The notes beneath the pieces were generated by a model. It saw only the letters and a program-made list of their open reading frames with translations, was not told the DNA's origin and made no database searches. Both the position numbers and the translations under genes were made by a program. Shown here in pieces: positions 52,412-61,467 of a DNA stretch of 64,000 nucleotides. Source of the stretch: HXMU1420-2 sp034670145 (GTDB lineage Bacteria > Pseudomonadota > Alphaproteobacteria > Rhodobacterales > Rhodobacteraceae); the NCBI GenBank assembly GCA_034670145.1, contig JAXMOA010000008.1:62001-126000 (forward strand), in the 5' to 3' direction. Each line of letters opens with the position of its first letter. Positions within the stretch are counted from its first letter, which is position 1.

Positions 52412-52996
52412 ATGAACGGTGATTTTAGATCAGATTTTGTAAGGGCGCCCTCTGCGCTGAAACAGCACCCGGCTTTGGTGCTGAATGCGGATTACCGACC
52501 GCTTTCATACTACCCTTTGTCACTGTGGCCCTGGCAAGAAGCGGTCAAGGCGGCCTGGCTGGAGCGGGTTGATATCGTCGCCGAATACGAAGAGGTGGTG
52601 CGCAGCCCCAGCACCGTTATCCGAATACCGTCGGTTGTTGTGTTGAAGGATTATGTACGACCCCAAAAGCGCGTGGCATTCACGCGCTTTAATTTGTTTT
52701 TGAGGGATGAATTCTGCTGCCAGTACTGCGGGCGCAAGGGGGATCTGACCTTTGATCACGTTGTCCCGCGCGCAGCGGGTGGGGTGACCAGCTGGGAAAA
52801 CGTGGTTGCGGCCTGTTCGCCTTGCAACCTCAAGAAAGGTTCCAAGTCGTTGCACCGTGTGGGGATGTCACTGCGACGCCCACCGCGCCAGCCCTCTGCC
52901 GAAGAGTTGCGGAATGTCGGGCGCAAGTTTCCACCCAACCTTTTGCATGAAAGCTGGATGGACTTTTTGTACTGGGACGCCGAATTGCAGGCCTGA
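52412..52996 (+). CDS. HNH endonuclease domain protein
   Basis: 194 residues. The HNH/zinc motif is complete: FCCQYCGRKGDLTFDHVVPRAAGG then SWENVVAACSPCNLKKGSK, with two CxxC zinc pairs and the catalytic DH. The N-terminal ~80 residues (LVLNADYRPLSYYPLSLWPWQEAVKAAWLERVDIV) are conserved in stand-alone HNH proteins of many bacteria, so it is more likely a housekeeping nuclease of unknown role than a mobile element or toxin. A GC-rich hairpin lies in its leader at 52352-52368. Confidence 0.9.
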   Translation: MNGDFRSDFVRAPSALKQHPALVLNADYRPLSYYPLSLWPWQEAVKAAWLERVDIVAEYEEVVRSPSTVIRIPSVVVLKDYVRPQKRVAFTRFNLFLRDEFCCQYCGRKGDLTFDHVVPRAAGGVTSWENVVAACSPCNLKKGSKSLHRVGMSLRRPPRQPSAEELRNVGRKFPPNLLHESWMDFLYWDAELQA

Positions 52997-53002
52997 ATCC
53001 GA

Positions 53003-54052
53003 TCAGTTCGACGCGGCCCGTTGCACCATGCCAAACAGGTCGCGGGGATCGTCGGGATCGGCCAGAAGGTCCAGCGCGTGATACAATCCGGTCTTGTCCA
53101 GCTGATCCCGCACAAATCGCAAGGCGCTGAAATCTTCGATGGCAAAGCCCACGCTGTCAAACAGCGTGATCTGCTCGGCCCCGCTGCGACCCGGTGCCTG
53201 GCCTGAGAGGACCTGCCAGAATTCGGTGACAGGGTGATCCTGAGCCAACTGTTGGATTTCACCCTCGATCCGGGTTTGAGGCGGATATTCCACAAAGATG
53301 TCAGACCGGTGCAAGATCGCGGCGGCCAGTTCGGTTTTGCCGGGGCAGTCCCCGCCAATGGCATTGATGTGAACGCCCGGGCCGACCATGTTGTCGCTTA
53401 GAATTGTGGCGTATTGTTTGTCGGCGGTGCAGGTCGTCAGGATTTGAGCGCCTTCGATGGCGGCCTCGGGTGTGGTGCAGGGCACGATGGTGAGCCCCCG
53501 GCCGGCCAGATTGGCCGCGCATTTTGCGGTTGCTGCCGGGTCAATGTCGTACAGGCGCACGGTGTCGATGCCGCAGATGGCCTGCATTGCAAGGGTCTGA
53601 AACTCCGACTGGGCGCCGTTGCCGATCATGGCCATACAGCGCGCCCCTTTCGGCGCCAGATGTTTGGCCACCATTGCAGAGGTCGCGGCGGTGCGCAGCG
53701 CCGTCAGGATCGTCATCTCGCTGAGCAGTACAGGATAGCCCGAGGCCACATCGGCAAGCAGGCCAAAGGCCGTTACGGTCTGCAGGCCTTCCTTGGTGTT
53801 CTTGGGATGACCGTTGACGTATTTGAACCCGTAAACCTCTCCGTCAGAGGTTGGCATCAATTCAATCACACCGTCAGACGAATGGCTGGCGATACGGGGT
53901 GTTTTGTCGAACAACTGCCAGCGTCGGAAATCCTCTTCGATGTAAGTCGCCAGCCCTTGCAGCATGGGCGCGAGTCCGATGTGGTGGATCAATTGCATCA
54001 TGTGGTCGACGCAGACGAATGGCACCAGGGCCTTGTCTGATGGGGTGAGCAT
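53003..54052 (-). CDS. Ornithine cyclodeaminase
   Basis: A 349-residue ornithine cyclodeaminase/mu-crystallin family protein: KYVNGHPKNTKEGLQTVTAFGLLADVASGYPVLLSEMTILTALRTAATSAMVAKHLA followed by the NAD fold MAMIGNGAQSEFQTLAM and DNMVGPGVHINAIGGDCPGKTEL. It converts ornithine to proline plus ammonia. It is 11 bp downstream of arginase, giving arginine to ornithine to proline from one transcript. ATG 54052 is used, with ribosome site GGAGAT; TTG 54067 is an alternative. Confidence 0.95.
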   Translation of the reverse strand: MLTPSDKALVPFVCVDHMMQLIHHIGLAPMLQGLATYIEEDFRRWQLFDKTPRIASHSSDGVIELMPTSDGEVYGFKYVNGHPKNTKEGLQTVTAFGLLADVASGYPVLLSEMTILTALRTAATSAMVAKHLAPKGARCMAMIGNGAQSEFQTLAMQAICGIDTVRLYDIDPAATAKCAANLAGRGLTIVPCTTPEAAIEGAQILTTCTADKQYATILSDNMVGPGVHINAIGGDCPGKTELAAAILHRSDIFVEYPPQTRIEGEIQQLAQDHPVTEFWQVLSGQAPGRSGAEQITLFDSVGFAIEDFSALRFVRDQLDKTGLYHALDLLADPDDPRDLFGMVQRAASN

Positions 54053-54063
54053 TGGAAATCTCC

Positions 54064-54987
54064 TCAAAAGGCGCGGGTTGGGCGGTCAAAGACGCGGCGG
54101 CCAAAGGCAGAGGCGGTCAGGTCGACCATCAGCTGCGCGGTGCGGCCGCGTTCATCCAGAAACGGGTTCAATTCTGCCAGATCCATCGAGGTGATAAGCC
54201 CGCTGTCATGCAGGATTTCCATGACCAGATGCGCCTCGCGGATTGTGGCGCCGCCGGGAACGGTGGTGCCGACGGCAGGGGCAATCATCGGGTCCAGGAA
54301 ATCGACATCGAGCGAGACATGCAGCAACCCATTGGCAGCGGCCACATGCTCCAGGAAGGCGGTGAGTGGCCGGGCGATCCCTTGCTCGTCGATGCTGCGC
54401 ATATCGTTGTAGAATACGGACGTTTGCTGCAGTGCCAGGCGTTCCTGGTTGTCGACCGAACGCAGGCCGAGCATGCAGATCTGGTTTTGTGGGACAGGGT
54501 TTTCCATCGTGGGGAAGCCATCAAAGCCGGCGCGCCCCGTGGCATAGCCCAAAGGCGTGCCGTGCAGATTGCCCGAGTCGGTTGTCTCTGGTGTGTGAAA
54601 ATCGGAATGCGCATCCAGCCACAGGACAAACTGTGGTCTGCCGGATGTGGCGGCGTGGTTGGAAACACCGCGGAGGGTTCCCAGCGACATGCTGTGATCG
54701 CCTCCCAGAAAGATCGGCGTGCCGCGCGTCATGGCGTGTTCGGCAGCCTGGCTCAGACGGTTTGTCCAGGCGATGGTTTCGTTGGGCGCATGCAGGTGAC
54801 CGTTGTTGTCATCACCGCCAAAGGGAGCAGGAGACAGGTTGCCCATGTCTTCGACTTGCAGGTCGAGCCCGCTCAGCGCTTGGGCCAGCCCTGCGGTTCG
54901 ATACGCGTCTGGGCCCATCAGGCAGCCGATGCGCCGTTTGCCGCTATCGATTGGGGCGCCGACCAATATGCATGTGGACTGTGTCAT
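54064..54987 (-). CDS. Arginase
   Basis: A 307-residue ureohydrolase with the Mn sites FLGGDHSMSLGT, WLDAHSDFHTPE and VSLDVDFLDPMIAPAVGT, and an N-terminus (STCILVGAPIDSGKRRIGCLMGPDAYR) typical of arginase rather than agmatinase. It splits arginine to ornithine and urea. It is the first gene of the two-gene unit and divergent from an Lrp-type regulator, with a twin palindromic site between them. Confidence 0.95.
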   Translation of the reverse strand: MTQSTCILVGAPIDSGKRRIGCLMGPDAYRTAGLAQALSGLDLQVEDMGNLSPAPFGGDDNNGHLHAPNETIAWTNRLSQAAEHAMTRGTPIFLGGDHSMSLGTLRGVSNHAATSGRPQFVLWLDAHSDFHTPETTDSGNLHGTPLGYATGRAGFDGFPTMENPVPQNQICMLGLRSVDNQERLALQQTSVFYNDMRSIDEQGIARPLTAFLEHVAAANGLLHVSLDVDFLDPMIAPAVGTTVPGGATIREAHLVMEILHDSGLITSMDLAELNPFLDERGRTAQLMVDLTASAFGRRVFDRPTRAF

Positions 54988-55055
54988 TTCGTGTCTGCCT
55001 TGTTTGAAGTTTCCCCAGATATGTGATCGATCTGTGGCGCAATATAGTGTACCAA

Positions 55056-55083
55056 TTGATCAATATGGTGACTGATTGATCAA
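55056..55083. promoter_or_regulatory. Twin TTGATCAA operator between arginase and lrp-type gene
   Basis: Two perfect TTGATCAA palindromes, at 55056-55063 and 55076-55083, are 20 bp apart start to start, i.e. two helical turns, both preceded by A. They lie 15-42 bp before the regulator ATG and 69-96 bp before the arginase ATG. Probable binding sites for the Lrp-type protein, allowing control of both genes. Confidence 0.6.
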
Positions 55084-55097
55084 AATGAGAAGACAAT

Positions 55098-55523
55098 ATG
55101 GACGAAACGGACGAACGAGTGATTGCAGAGCTACAACGTGACGCCCGGATCACTTTGTCTGACCTCGCATTGCGTTTGGATCTGTCCAGGACAACGGTGC
55201 GCAGTCGGATCGAAAAGCTGCGCGCCCGCGGAGAGATCGTTGGGTTTCGGGTTGTTCTGAAGCAGGATGTGCTGCGGGACCCGGTGCGAGGTCTGATGAT
55301 GATTGGAATCGAGGGGCGCGGCACAGAGCGCGTCTTACGTCAGTTGCAACGGATGTCCGAGGTGCGGACGGTACATACAACCAACGGGCGTTGGGACATC
55401 ATCGTGGAACTTGGTACAGCGACGCTGGAAACCCTGGATCAGGCCTTGACCCGGATCAGGCTACTGGAAGGGGTTTCTACGAGTGAAACCAGTCTCCTGC
55501 TGTCGACGCGCTTTGCCGGCTAA
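55098..55523 (+). CDS. Lrp/AsnC-family transcriptional regulator
   Basis: 141 residues: an N-terminal helix-turn-helix (DERVIAELQRDARITLSDLALRLDLSRTTVRSRIEKLRARGEI) and a C-terminal RAM-type effector domain (VLRQLQRMSEVRTVHTTNGRWDIIVELGTATLETLDQALTRIRLLEGVSTSETSLLLSTRF). By position it should sense arginine or ornithine and control the divergent arginase-ornithine cyclodeaminase unit, probably as activator, and itself. Confidence 0.93.
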   Translation: MDETDERVIAELQRDARITLSDLALRLDLSRTTVRSRIEKLRARGEIVGFRVVLKQDVLRDPVRGLMMIGIEGRGTERVLRQLQRMSEVRTVHTTNGRWDIIVELGTATLETLDQALTRIRLLEGVSTSETSLLLSTRFAG

Positions 55524-55532
55524 AAGCGGTGT

Positions 55533-55994
55533 TCAGGCTGACCGCCGGGCCGCTGCGACCCAGATCAGGCACAGCACAAACGAGAGGATTGCATTCCAGC
55601 TGGCCATGCTGAGCGACAGAAATTGCCAGGCCACCACATCGCATTGCACCAGGGGCGCTCCCATGATCTGGTTCATCAGATCGTCGGTTGACAGGGTAGA
55701 GATGTCACCGCTGGTGCATGTGCTTGGCCCCTCCCACCAATCGCGTTCGACACCTGTGTGAAACAGCCCGATGGCCCCAGATGCCAGCACGGCAACAGCG
55801 CCAAGCAACAGAACTGGCGTCGCCGGTACGACCATTGCGATGGCGGCCAAAACAATCGCCACCGCGTGCGGCCAGCGTTGCCAGATGCACATTTTGCAGG
55901 GGGCGAGCTCTCCCAGATGTTGAAAGGCGAAGGCGCCCAGCAAAAGGGCGGCGGATCCGGATGCGGCAAGAAGGATGAGCAGGCGGCGTGTCAT
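55533..55994 (-). CDS. dsbB: Disulfide bond formation protein DsbB family
   Basis: 153 residues, four membrane helices, the first periplasmic cysteine pair in APCKMCIWQRWPH (C-x2-C) and a second in STCTSG...LVQCDVV. It reoxidises DsbA and passes electrons to quinone. It overlaps the upstream YqaA-type gene by 4 bp, suggesting one unit. Its 3' end is 9 bp from the lrp-type gene. Confidence 0.93.
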   Translation of the reverse strand: MTRRLLILLAASGSAALLLGAFAFQHLGELAPCKMCIWQRWPHAVAIVLAAIAMVVPATPVLLLGAVAVLASGAIGLFHTGVERDWWEGPSTCTSGDISTLSTDDLMNQIMGAPLVQCDVVAWQFLSLSMASWNAILSFVLCLIWVAAARRSA

Positions 55995-56569
55995 AGGTAT
56001 TTTACCAAGAAGAACCCTCCGATGAGGAGCACTACAAACGCTGTAAACACGAGGCCGAGGCGGTTTTCAATAAAGTCCCGGACGGGTTCGCCAAAAGTAC
56101 GCAGCAGGCCGGCGACAACAAAAAACCGGATCCCGCGTGCCAGGATTGATGTGGCAATGAAAGTGGCCAGTGGCATGCCGGTCCAGCCGGACATGATGGT
56201 GATCACTTTGTACGGGAATGGCGTAATGCCGGCTGCCAGGACCGACCAGAACCCGAAATCATTAAACCGGGTGCTGAATTCGGCCATTGAATCGGCCTTG
56301 CCCATCGAGGACAGAACCGGCTGACCGATGGTTTCAAAGGCGAACGCGCCGATCGCATAGCCTAAAAGACCACCCAGGACGGAACTGACCAACGCAACCG
56401 AAGCAATCAGCCAGGCCCGGTTGGGGCGGGCCAGGATCATCGGGATCATCAGGATATCCGGGGGAATCGGAAAGACCGAACTTTCAACGAAGGCGACAAT
56501 TGCCAAAGCCCAGATCGCCCGAGGGTGATCGGCCAATCCCATGGTCCAGTTGTATAGGCGTCGCAGCAT
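55991..56569 (-). CDS. YqaA/DedA-family membrane protein
   Basis: A 192-residue protein of the SNARE-associated/VTT family in the YqaA branch: VESSVFPIPPDILMIPMILARP, GGLLGYAIGAFAFETIG, AAGITPFPYKVITIMSGWTGMPLATFIATSILARGIRFF. Family members are linked to lipid scrambling and membrane homeostasis. Five or six membrane segments. It is coupled to dsbB downstream. Confidence 0.9.
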   Translation of the reverse strand: MLRRLYNWTMGLADHPRAIWALAIVAFVESSVFPIPPDILMIPMILARPNRAWLIASVALVSSVLGGLLGYAIGAFAFETIGQPVLSSMGKADSMAEFSTRFNDFGFWSVLAAGITPFPYKVITIMSGWTGMPLATFIATSILARGIRFFVVAGLLRTFGEPVRDFIENRLGLVFTAFVVLLIGGFFLVKYL

Positions 56570-56751
56570 TGTGGCCGATCCGTCGTTTGTTCATTCGTGC
56601 TTGGCAAAACCACGCAGTTCGCGACGCGTCAAGTGCGCGAAGACGCCAGTGACAAAACAGGAAGGTTTCTGGTTGTCGCCGCCGTTGCATTTGGGTATTG
56701 CTGACTCGCTGCGATTAAAAAGGCCTCTTCATTGGCTGCAAATGATCGTAA

Positions 56752-56837
56752 GCCCAAGTGGCGGAATGGTAGACGCAGGGGATTCAAAATCCCCCGCCTT
56801 CACGGGCGTGAGAGTTCGAATCTCTCCTTGGGCACCA
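56752..56837 (+). tRNA. tRNA-Leu (anticodon CAA)
   Basis: An 86-nt class II tRNA with encoded CCA. Acceptor arm GCCCAAG pairs with CTTGGGC; the anticodon stem-loop is GGGGATTCAAAATCCCC with anticodon CAA, reading UUG; a variable arm (GCCTTCACGGGC) and T-arm GAGAGTTCGAATCTCTC follow. The discriminator is A, as expected for tRNA-Leu. Confidence 0.97.
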
Positions 56838-57036
56838 AATCTTTTCAATACCTTAGGTTGAAATTCGCCTGGAACCTACCGGTGCCATGTTTTGTCATGT
56901 TCGTAGGGCGAACTTGTGGGTGGTCCGGCTGTGATCAGGTGGAATTGAGCTGGTCAGTGCCTGGGCCGTTCAACAAAATGTGTTCATGTTTCTGCGCCTG
57001 AACTGCTCAAAAAGATACCGTTATGGAGCCCGGCCC
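56838..57036. other. Intergenic region between tRNA-Leu and operon terminator
   Basis: About 200 bp of the 309-bp gap between the tRNA and the aminotransferase stop. I see no gene, no clear tRNA terminator and no repeat here; a short A/T-rich stretch follows the tRNA. The rest of the gap holds the minus-strand terminator. Confidence 0.5.
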
Positions 57037-57039
57037 AAA

Positions 57040-57075
57040 AGCATCCGAATGCATCACGCGTTGCATTCGGATGCT
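57040..57075 (-). terminator. Intrinsic terminator of the minus-strand dehydrogenase/aminotransferase operon
   Basis: A 14-bp perfect stem (57040-57053 with 57062-57075, 8-nt loop; core GCATCCGAATGCA). Read on the minus strand it is followed by TTTTGGG. It lies 72 bp after the aminotransferase stop. Confidence 0.85.
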
Positions 57076-57146
57076 CTTATGCGGTTTGACCAGCTTGCTT
57101 CGTTGGAAGGGGAGGGCAGTACAAGATGTCACGCGGCCTTTTTGCG

Positions 57147-58397
57147 TCAGGCTTGTTCAACGTTTGAAATATGGGACGGGACGCCGAATTCGCGATGGCA
57201 AACAGAAGCCAGACGCGCGATTCCTTCGCGTATCTCTGATTCTTCCGGGTGGCCGAAACACAACCGCATGCGGCGGCGATTTTCCGGGCCATCAACGGTC
57301 CATTCCGCCCCTGGGTTGATTGCGATACCTTCCTTGAGCGCGGCCAATTCCAATTGCTTGGTGTCGACGCCCTCGGGCAGTGTGACCCAGATGAAAATTC
57401 CGCCCAAAGGCGCTGTAAACTCTGCAGCTGTGCCAAAATGCTCCTCGAATGCCTGAATGGCCACGTCACATTTTGACTTGAGGCGTGCGCGCAGGGTCGT
57501 GAGGTGATCTGCGAAATGGTCCTTGCAAAACTCCGCCAGGACCATTTGCTCCAGAGCGCCTGTCCCTGCATCGGTCTTGAGTGGCAGGATCTGCGCCAAG
57601 ACGGGCCAATCGGCCATGATGAAGCCAATGCGCAAGGCTGGCGCGATGGATTTGGAAAAGGAGCCGCAATAAATAACGCGGTTGGGGCGGCCTTCGGCCT
57701 CGGCTGCGGGGGCATCCAGGGCGCGGATTGACGGAGGCCGGATGCCGGACCACAGCAAATCGGCATAACAATCGTCTTCGAAAATCAGGCAGTTGTATTG
57801 AGCGGCCAGGTCAAGCAACTGGCGGCGGCGCTCGACTGGCATCACGCCGCCTGTCGGATTTTGAACCGTGGGTATCGTGTAGATGAATTTGACTGGATTT
57901 CCGGCGTTTTGTTGCTGTTCCAAGAGCTCTTTCAAATGGTTCGGATCTATCCCGTCGTCATCCAGACGCACGCCCAGATATGGCACGCCCAGCTTTGCCA
58001 ACCGGGTCAATGCACCGCCGTAGGTGGCCTCTTCGGCGATGACCATATCTCCTGGAGCGACCAGCAACTGGTTCACCAGATCCAGCGCCTGCAAAGAGCC
58101 GGATGTGATCAGGATTTCGTCTGCGCTGTCCTGCATGTCGGCACATTGGGTCATCCAGTTGGCAATGAACTCTCGCAGCGGGCGATACCCTTGTGGGCCG
58201 CTGTTCAACCCATATGTCGCGAGTGTCGCGCCCTCTCGGGTGATGACTGTGGTCGCGGCCGTGTTGAGGGCCGCTACGGGGACGCTTGCCGCATCATTGT
58301 GACCGCCGACGAAATTGTATTTGGGGAACGCTTTGAACGGGGCAGCAGCAGGAGCGGGCAGGTTGGGGCGAAACAGGGCAGAGACATCAAATGGCAT
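57147..58397 (-). CDS. PLP-dependent aminotransferase (class I/II, AadAT/MocR-type domain)
   Basis: A 416-residue fold-type I aminotransferase: YGLNSGPQGYRPLREFIANWM, LITSGSLQALDLVNQLLVAPGD, FIYTIPTVQNPTGGVMPVERR, FEDDCYADLLW and PLP lysine in GSFSKSIAPALRIGFIM. This is the 2-aminoadipate/MocR-like branch without a DNA-binding domain. It probably interconverts an amino acid with the 2-oxo acid made by the co-transcribed dehydrogenases. ATG 58397 was chosen; TTG 58406 directly abuts AGGA and is less likely. It is the last gene of the operon. Confidence 0.9.
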   Translation of the reverse strand: MPFDVSALFRPNLPAPAAAPFKAFPKYNFVGGHNDAASVPVAALNTAATTVITREGATLATYGLNSGPQGYRPLREFIANWMTQCADMQDSADEILITSGSLQALDLVNQLLVAPGDMVIAEEATYGGALTRLAKLGVPYLGVRLDDDGIDPNHLKELLEQQQNAGNPVKFIYTIPTVQNPTGGVMPVERRRQLLDLAAQYNCLIFEDDCYADLLWSGIRPPSIRALDAPAAEAEGRPNRVIYCGSFSKSIAPALRIGFIMADWPVLAQILPLKTDAGTGALEQMVLAEFCKDHFADHLTTLRARLKSKCDVAIQAFEEHFGTAAEFTAPLGGIFIWVTLPEGVDTKQLELAALKEGIAINPGAEWTVDGPENRRRMRLCFGHPEESEIREGIARLASVCHREFGVPSHISNVEQA

Positions 58398-58425
58398 TGA
58401 GAGCAATCCTTTGGGAAAACGAGTG

Positions 58426-59835
58426 TCAGTGATTTGCGGTCATGTCAAAGACGCGGCCCGGATTCAGGATGTTTTTGGGATCCATCGCCTGTTTAAGGGT
58501 GCGCATCAGGGCAATTTCAGGTGCGGCGCGACTTTGCCCCAGGTGGGCGCGTTTCAGCATTCCGATGCCATGTTCCGCCGAGATCGAGCCGCCGACCTCG
58601 CCCACCCAACCATAAACGATTTCCTGGATCTGTTGCGAAGGCTGGGGACCGTCAGCCAGGGATTTGGCCATCAGGTGCAGGTTGCCGTCTGCCAGATGTC
58701 CGCCAATGAACAACCGGACGTCACCCAGGGCGGATGACAGCCGGTTGAACAACTCGTCCTCGATGATCTTCATGTCGGGGATGCGCAGGCTGATATCGAA
58801 TCCGACGGCGGGCTGTTGTTGGCCCATAGCGTGGGCCATGCCGTCGCGCACATCCCAAAATGCATCAATCTCTGCATTGGAGCGCGACAGAACGGCGTCT
58901 GCGATCAGTTCCTGTTCAAGCGCCTGACCCAGCGATGTCTCGAATTTCTCCATATCATTGGTCGGGTCTGACCCCATCATTTCGATCAGCACATAAAACG
59001 CATGTCCCGCGGGAACCGGGGCCTTCACTCCGGCGACATCTGAAAGGATGGCGTCATAGGTTTTGGCCCAGATCACTTCGAATGCGCTGAGGTCGGCGCC
59101 AAGGGCGGACTGCATATGGGTCTTGAGGTTTGTCACCGCGTCAAAACTGTCGGCGCCGCAAAAAGCGACCACCTGGGTTTTGGGTTTGGGATAGAGCCGC
59201 AGAGTCGCGCGGGTGATCAGCCCAAGAGTGCCTTCGCTGCCGATGAACAACTGTTTGAGGTCATAGCCTGTGTTGTTCTTGATGTAGCCGTTCAAACTGT
59301 TGACGATCGTGCCGTCCGCCAGCACGGCCTCGAGCCCCAATGTCAGATCACGGGTCATGCCATAGCGAATGACCCTGTTGCCGCCGGCGTTCGTGGACAG
59401 GTTTCCGCCGATGCTGCATGAGCCTCGCGATCCCAGATCCAGCGGATAGACCAGGTCGTGCGCGTCGGCGGTTTCCTGCACCACTTGCAAGGGCGTGCCC
59501 GCCTGAACGGTGATTGTGCCGGCTTCGGGGTCGATGTTTTCGACCTTGTTCAGACGTTCGAGCGAAATCACAACCTCATCCTGTTGTGGCCGCGCGCCGG
59601 CGACCAGTCCTGTCAGACCGCCCTGGACGACAACGGGTTGCGACGCGGCGTGGCACAGCTGCATGATCTGGGACATCTCGTCGGTCGACGCAGGGCGCAG
59701 CACCATCTCTGGCTGCACGTCTCCTTCGCCTCGGGCGTCGGTTGAATAGGCCGCGTGGACATCGGCCCCCATCAAAAGCCCCTTGTCCCCAAGGATGTCA
59801 CGAAACTTTTGGCTAAGGTCACTTTGCATCGTCAT
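58426..59835 (-). CDS. FAD-linked oxidase, D-2-hydroxy acid dehydrogenase type
   Basis: ~469 residues of the GlcD/D-lactate/D-2-hydroxyglutarate dehydrogenase family: FAD-binding VVVQGGLTGLVAGARP and GSCSIGGNLSTNAGGNRVIRYG, GSEGTLGLITRATLRLYPKP, metal-site GGHLADGNLHLMA and C-terminal SAEHGIGMLKRAHLGQSRAAPEIALMRTLKQAMDPKNILNPG. It oxidises a D-2-hydroxy acid to a 2-oxo acid, passing electrons to an acceptor other than NAD. ATG 59835 and ATG 59829 are both possible starts. Confidence 0.92.
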   Translation of the reverse strand: MTMQSDLSQKFRDILGDKGLLMGADVHAAYSTDARGEGDVQPEMVLRPASTDEMSQIMQLCHAASQPVVVQGGLTGLVAGARPQQDEVVISLERLNKVENIDPEAGTITVQAGTPLQVVQETADAHDLVYPLDLGSRGSCSIGGNLSTNAGGNRVIRYGMTRDLTLGLEAVLADGTIVNSLNGYIKNNTGYDLKQLFIGSEGTLGLITRATLRLYPKPKTQVVAFCGADSFDAVTNLKTHMQSALGADLSAFEVIWAKTYDAILSDVAGVKAPVPAGHAFYVLIEMMGSDPTNDMEKFETSLGQALEQELIADAVLSRSNAEIDAFWDVRDGMAHAMGQQQPAVGFDISLRIPDMKIIEDELFNRLSSALGDVRLFIGGHLADGNLHLMAKSLADGPQPSQQIQEIVYGWVGEVGGSISAEHGIGMLKRAHLGQSRAAPEIALMRTLKQAMDPKNILNPGRVFDMTANH

Positions 59836-59918
59836 CAAACACTTTCAGATGGAGTGGTGTGGCCACCTTCGGCCGGTTGCAGCGGGTTTGCAAGAGAGCG
59901 CATGACAGCCTTTGGGCG

Positions 59919-60992
59919 TCACTTGCCAAGTTCAAATGCGTTCATGTCGGCCTGTGGAACGCCTGCGTTCCGTGCGGCCTCTTTCAGTTGTTCCAATGTG
60001 CCGGGATCGACAAAAATGCCGTTGGCGGTGCGGTCCTTGGCGCTGCGTCGTTCAGGGTCGCCGGGCATCTGAACGGCGTCAAATCCGGGCGCGGGCGGGG
60101 AGGCTTTGACCCAGTCGGTGTATTTGTCCACATCGATGCCAAAGGCCTCTGCCGTACCGAACACGTTTGGATCAATCAGAATGGCCATCATGTTGTTGGT
60201 GATATTCGCGTCGACTTCACGTTCCGGCAGATAAGCACCACCACCACTGAATGATCCGCCCAGGATATCGCCCAAAAGCGCCAGGCCAAACCCCTTGTGC
60301 TGGCCGAAGGTTGTCAGGGAACCAGCGGGATCATTGAACATGACGGAGGGATCGGTTGTCGGATTGCCCTGCGCGTCTATCACAGCCCCCTCCGGAACCT
60401 GTTTGCCGCTCAGATCGGCGACACGGGCCTTGCCCATCGCGATTGTGCTCGTGGCCATGTCCAACAGGAACATCGGGTGTTTGTCGGTGGCGGGAATTGC
60501 GGTGCAATAGGGGTTGGTAACAAAGCGTGAATCGCTGCCGCCAAAGGGGGCCACGATGGGACGGGAGGCCTGAACATTTGCATATAGTATGCAGATGAAG
60601 CCGGCCTCGGCTGCCATTGCACCCCAATCCCCCAACCGGCCCAGGTGAAAGCTGTTGCGCAGGGACAGCACGGCAAGGTGCTGTGTCTTTGCGCGCTCAA
60701 TCGCCGTCTGCATGGCTTGTTCTGCAACGATGTGGCCAAAGCCAAAACCGCCATCCATCAACAGAAACGGGCCCTTGTCCTGCACCAGTTTGGCGGCCGC
60801 ATCTGGGATCAGCTGACCGGCCAGGATGCCTTCGACATAGGCCGGGATCATGCCGACGCCGTGGCTGTCGTGCCCGGTCAGATTGGCATTCACCAGCCGG
60901 GCGGCCACTTTCGCGGCTTTGTCCGGATCTTTGCCCGCATGGCTCAGAATTGAGGTTGCAAGGGCGGTCAGCTGTTCGGCGGGTATTTTCAT
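59919..60992 (-). CDS. Ldh2-family malate/L-lactate-type dehydrogenase
   Basis: A 357-residue member of the Ldh2/MDH2 oxidoreductase family (NADP-dependent, not a Rossmann fold): LVNANLTGHDSHGVGMIPAYVEGI with the catalytic His, SLRNSFHLGRLGDWGAMAAEAG, FVTNPYCTAIPATDKHPMFLLDMATSTIA and FGQHKGFGLALLGDILGG. Known members act on malate, ureidoglycolate, 2,3-diketogulonate or delta-piperideine-2-carboxylate. The neighbouring aminotransferase makes an imino- or keto-acid substrate possible. Confidence 0.92.
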   Translation of the reverse strand: MKIPAEQLTALATSILSHAGKDPDKAAKVAARLVNANLTGHDSHGVGMIPAYVEGILAGQLIPDAAAKLVQDKGPFLLMDGGFGFGHIVAEQAMQTAIERAKTQHLAVLSLRNSFHLGRLGDWGAMAAEAGFICILYANVQASRPIVAPFGGSDSRFVTNPYCTAIPATDKHPMFLLDMATSTIAMGKARVADLSGKQVPEGAVIDAQGNPTTDPSVMFNDPAGSLTTFGQHKGFGLALLGDILGGSFSGGGAYLPEREVDANITNNMMAILIDPNVFGTAEAFGIDVDKYTDWVKASPPAPGFDAVQMPGDPERRSAKDRTANGIFVDPGTLEQLKEAARNAGVPQADMNAFELGK

Positions 60993-61035
60993 CAGATCAG
61001 GACTTTCGGTTGGGATCGCAAGGGCGGCAGGCCCC

Positions 61036-61455
61036 TCAAGGGAGCTTGCGATATATTTCGCCTTTTGAACGGACAGGGTCGAGCAGGGTCAAATCGTTGG
61101 GTTCTTGGGTATAGCCCATGGGAAAGGGGGGGCGAACGTCGATGCGAAGGGCGCGCATGACTCTGGCATCCCGGTAATAGCATTGTGCCGTCAGGGTTTG
61201 GATCAGCTCTGCCTCGACCGGAAACGCCTGCCTGAACGCATCTGCCTGGGCCGCATCCATGGTGGTCAGACCTGTCAGATGATCCAATGCAGCCGCCAGA
61301 CGTGGTCTCAAATCCGCCCCGCTGGTCAGAATGTCCGCAAAAATCTCTGGATCATCCGCGCCGGGCTGATTGTAGGTCTGTGACGCGGGAATAATCTGCG
61401 CCACCAATGCCGCGAGCGCTGCCTGCTCTTGGGAAGTGTATGAGGAGAGGGTCAA
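61036..61455 (-). CDS. Gluconate 2-dehydrogenase subunit 3-like protein
   Basis: 139 residues: LSSYTSQEQAALAALVAQIIPASQTYNQPGADDPEIF and DAAQADAFRQAFPVEAELIQTLTAQCYYRDARVMRALRIDVRPPFPMGYTQEP match the small subunit that accompanies GMC dehydrogenases. Unlike most of these it has no Tat signal, so the pair would be cytoplasmic. It is 12 bp downstream of the GMC gene. No cytochrome c subunit is present. Confidence 0.82.
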   Translation of the reverse strand: MTLSSYTSQEQAALAALVAQIIPASQTYNQPGADDPEIFADILTSGADLRPRLAAALDHLTGLTTMDAAQADAFRQAFPVEAELIQTLTAQCYYRDARVMRALRIDVRPPFPMGYTQEPNDLTLLDPVRSKGEIYRKLP

Positions 61456-61467
61456 AACAGCATTCCT

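Noticed and set aside
52412..52996. HNH gene as a homing endonuclease or mobile-element part
   Set aside because: No intron, intein or repeats flank it, and the conserved N-terminal part resembles widespread stand-alone chromosomal HNH proteins.
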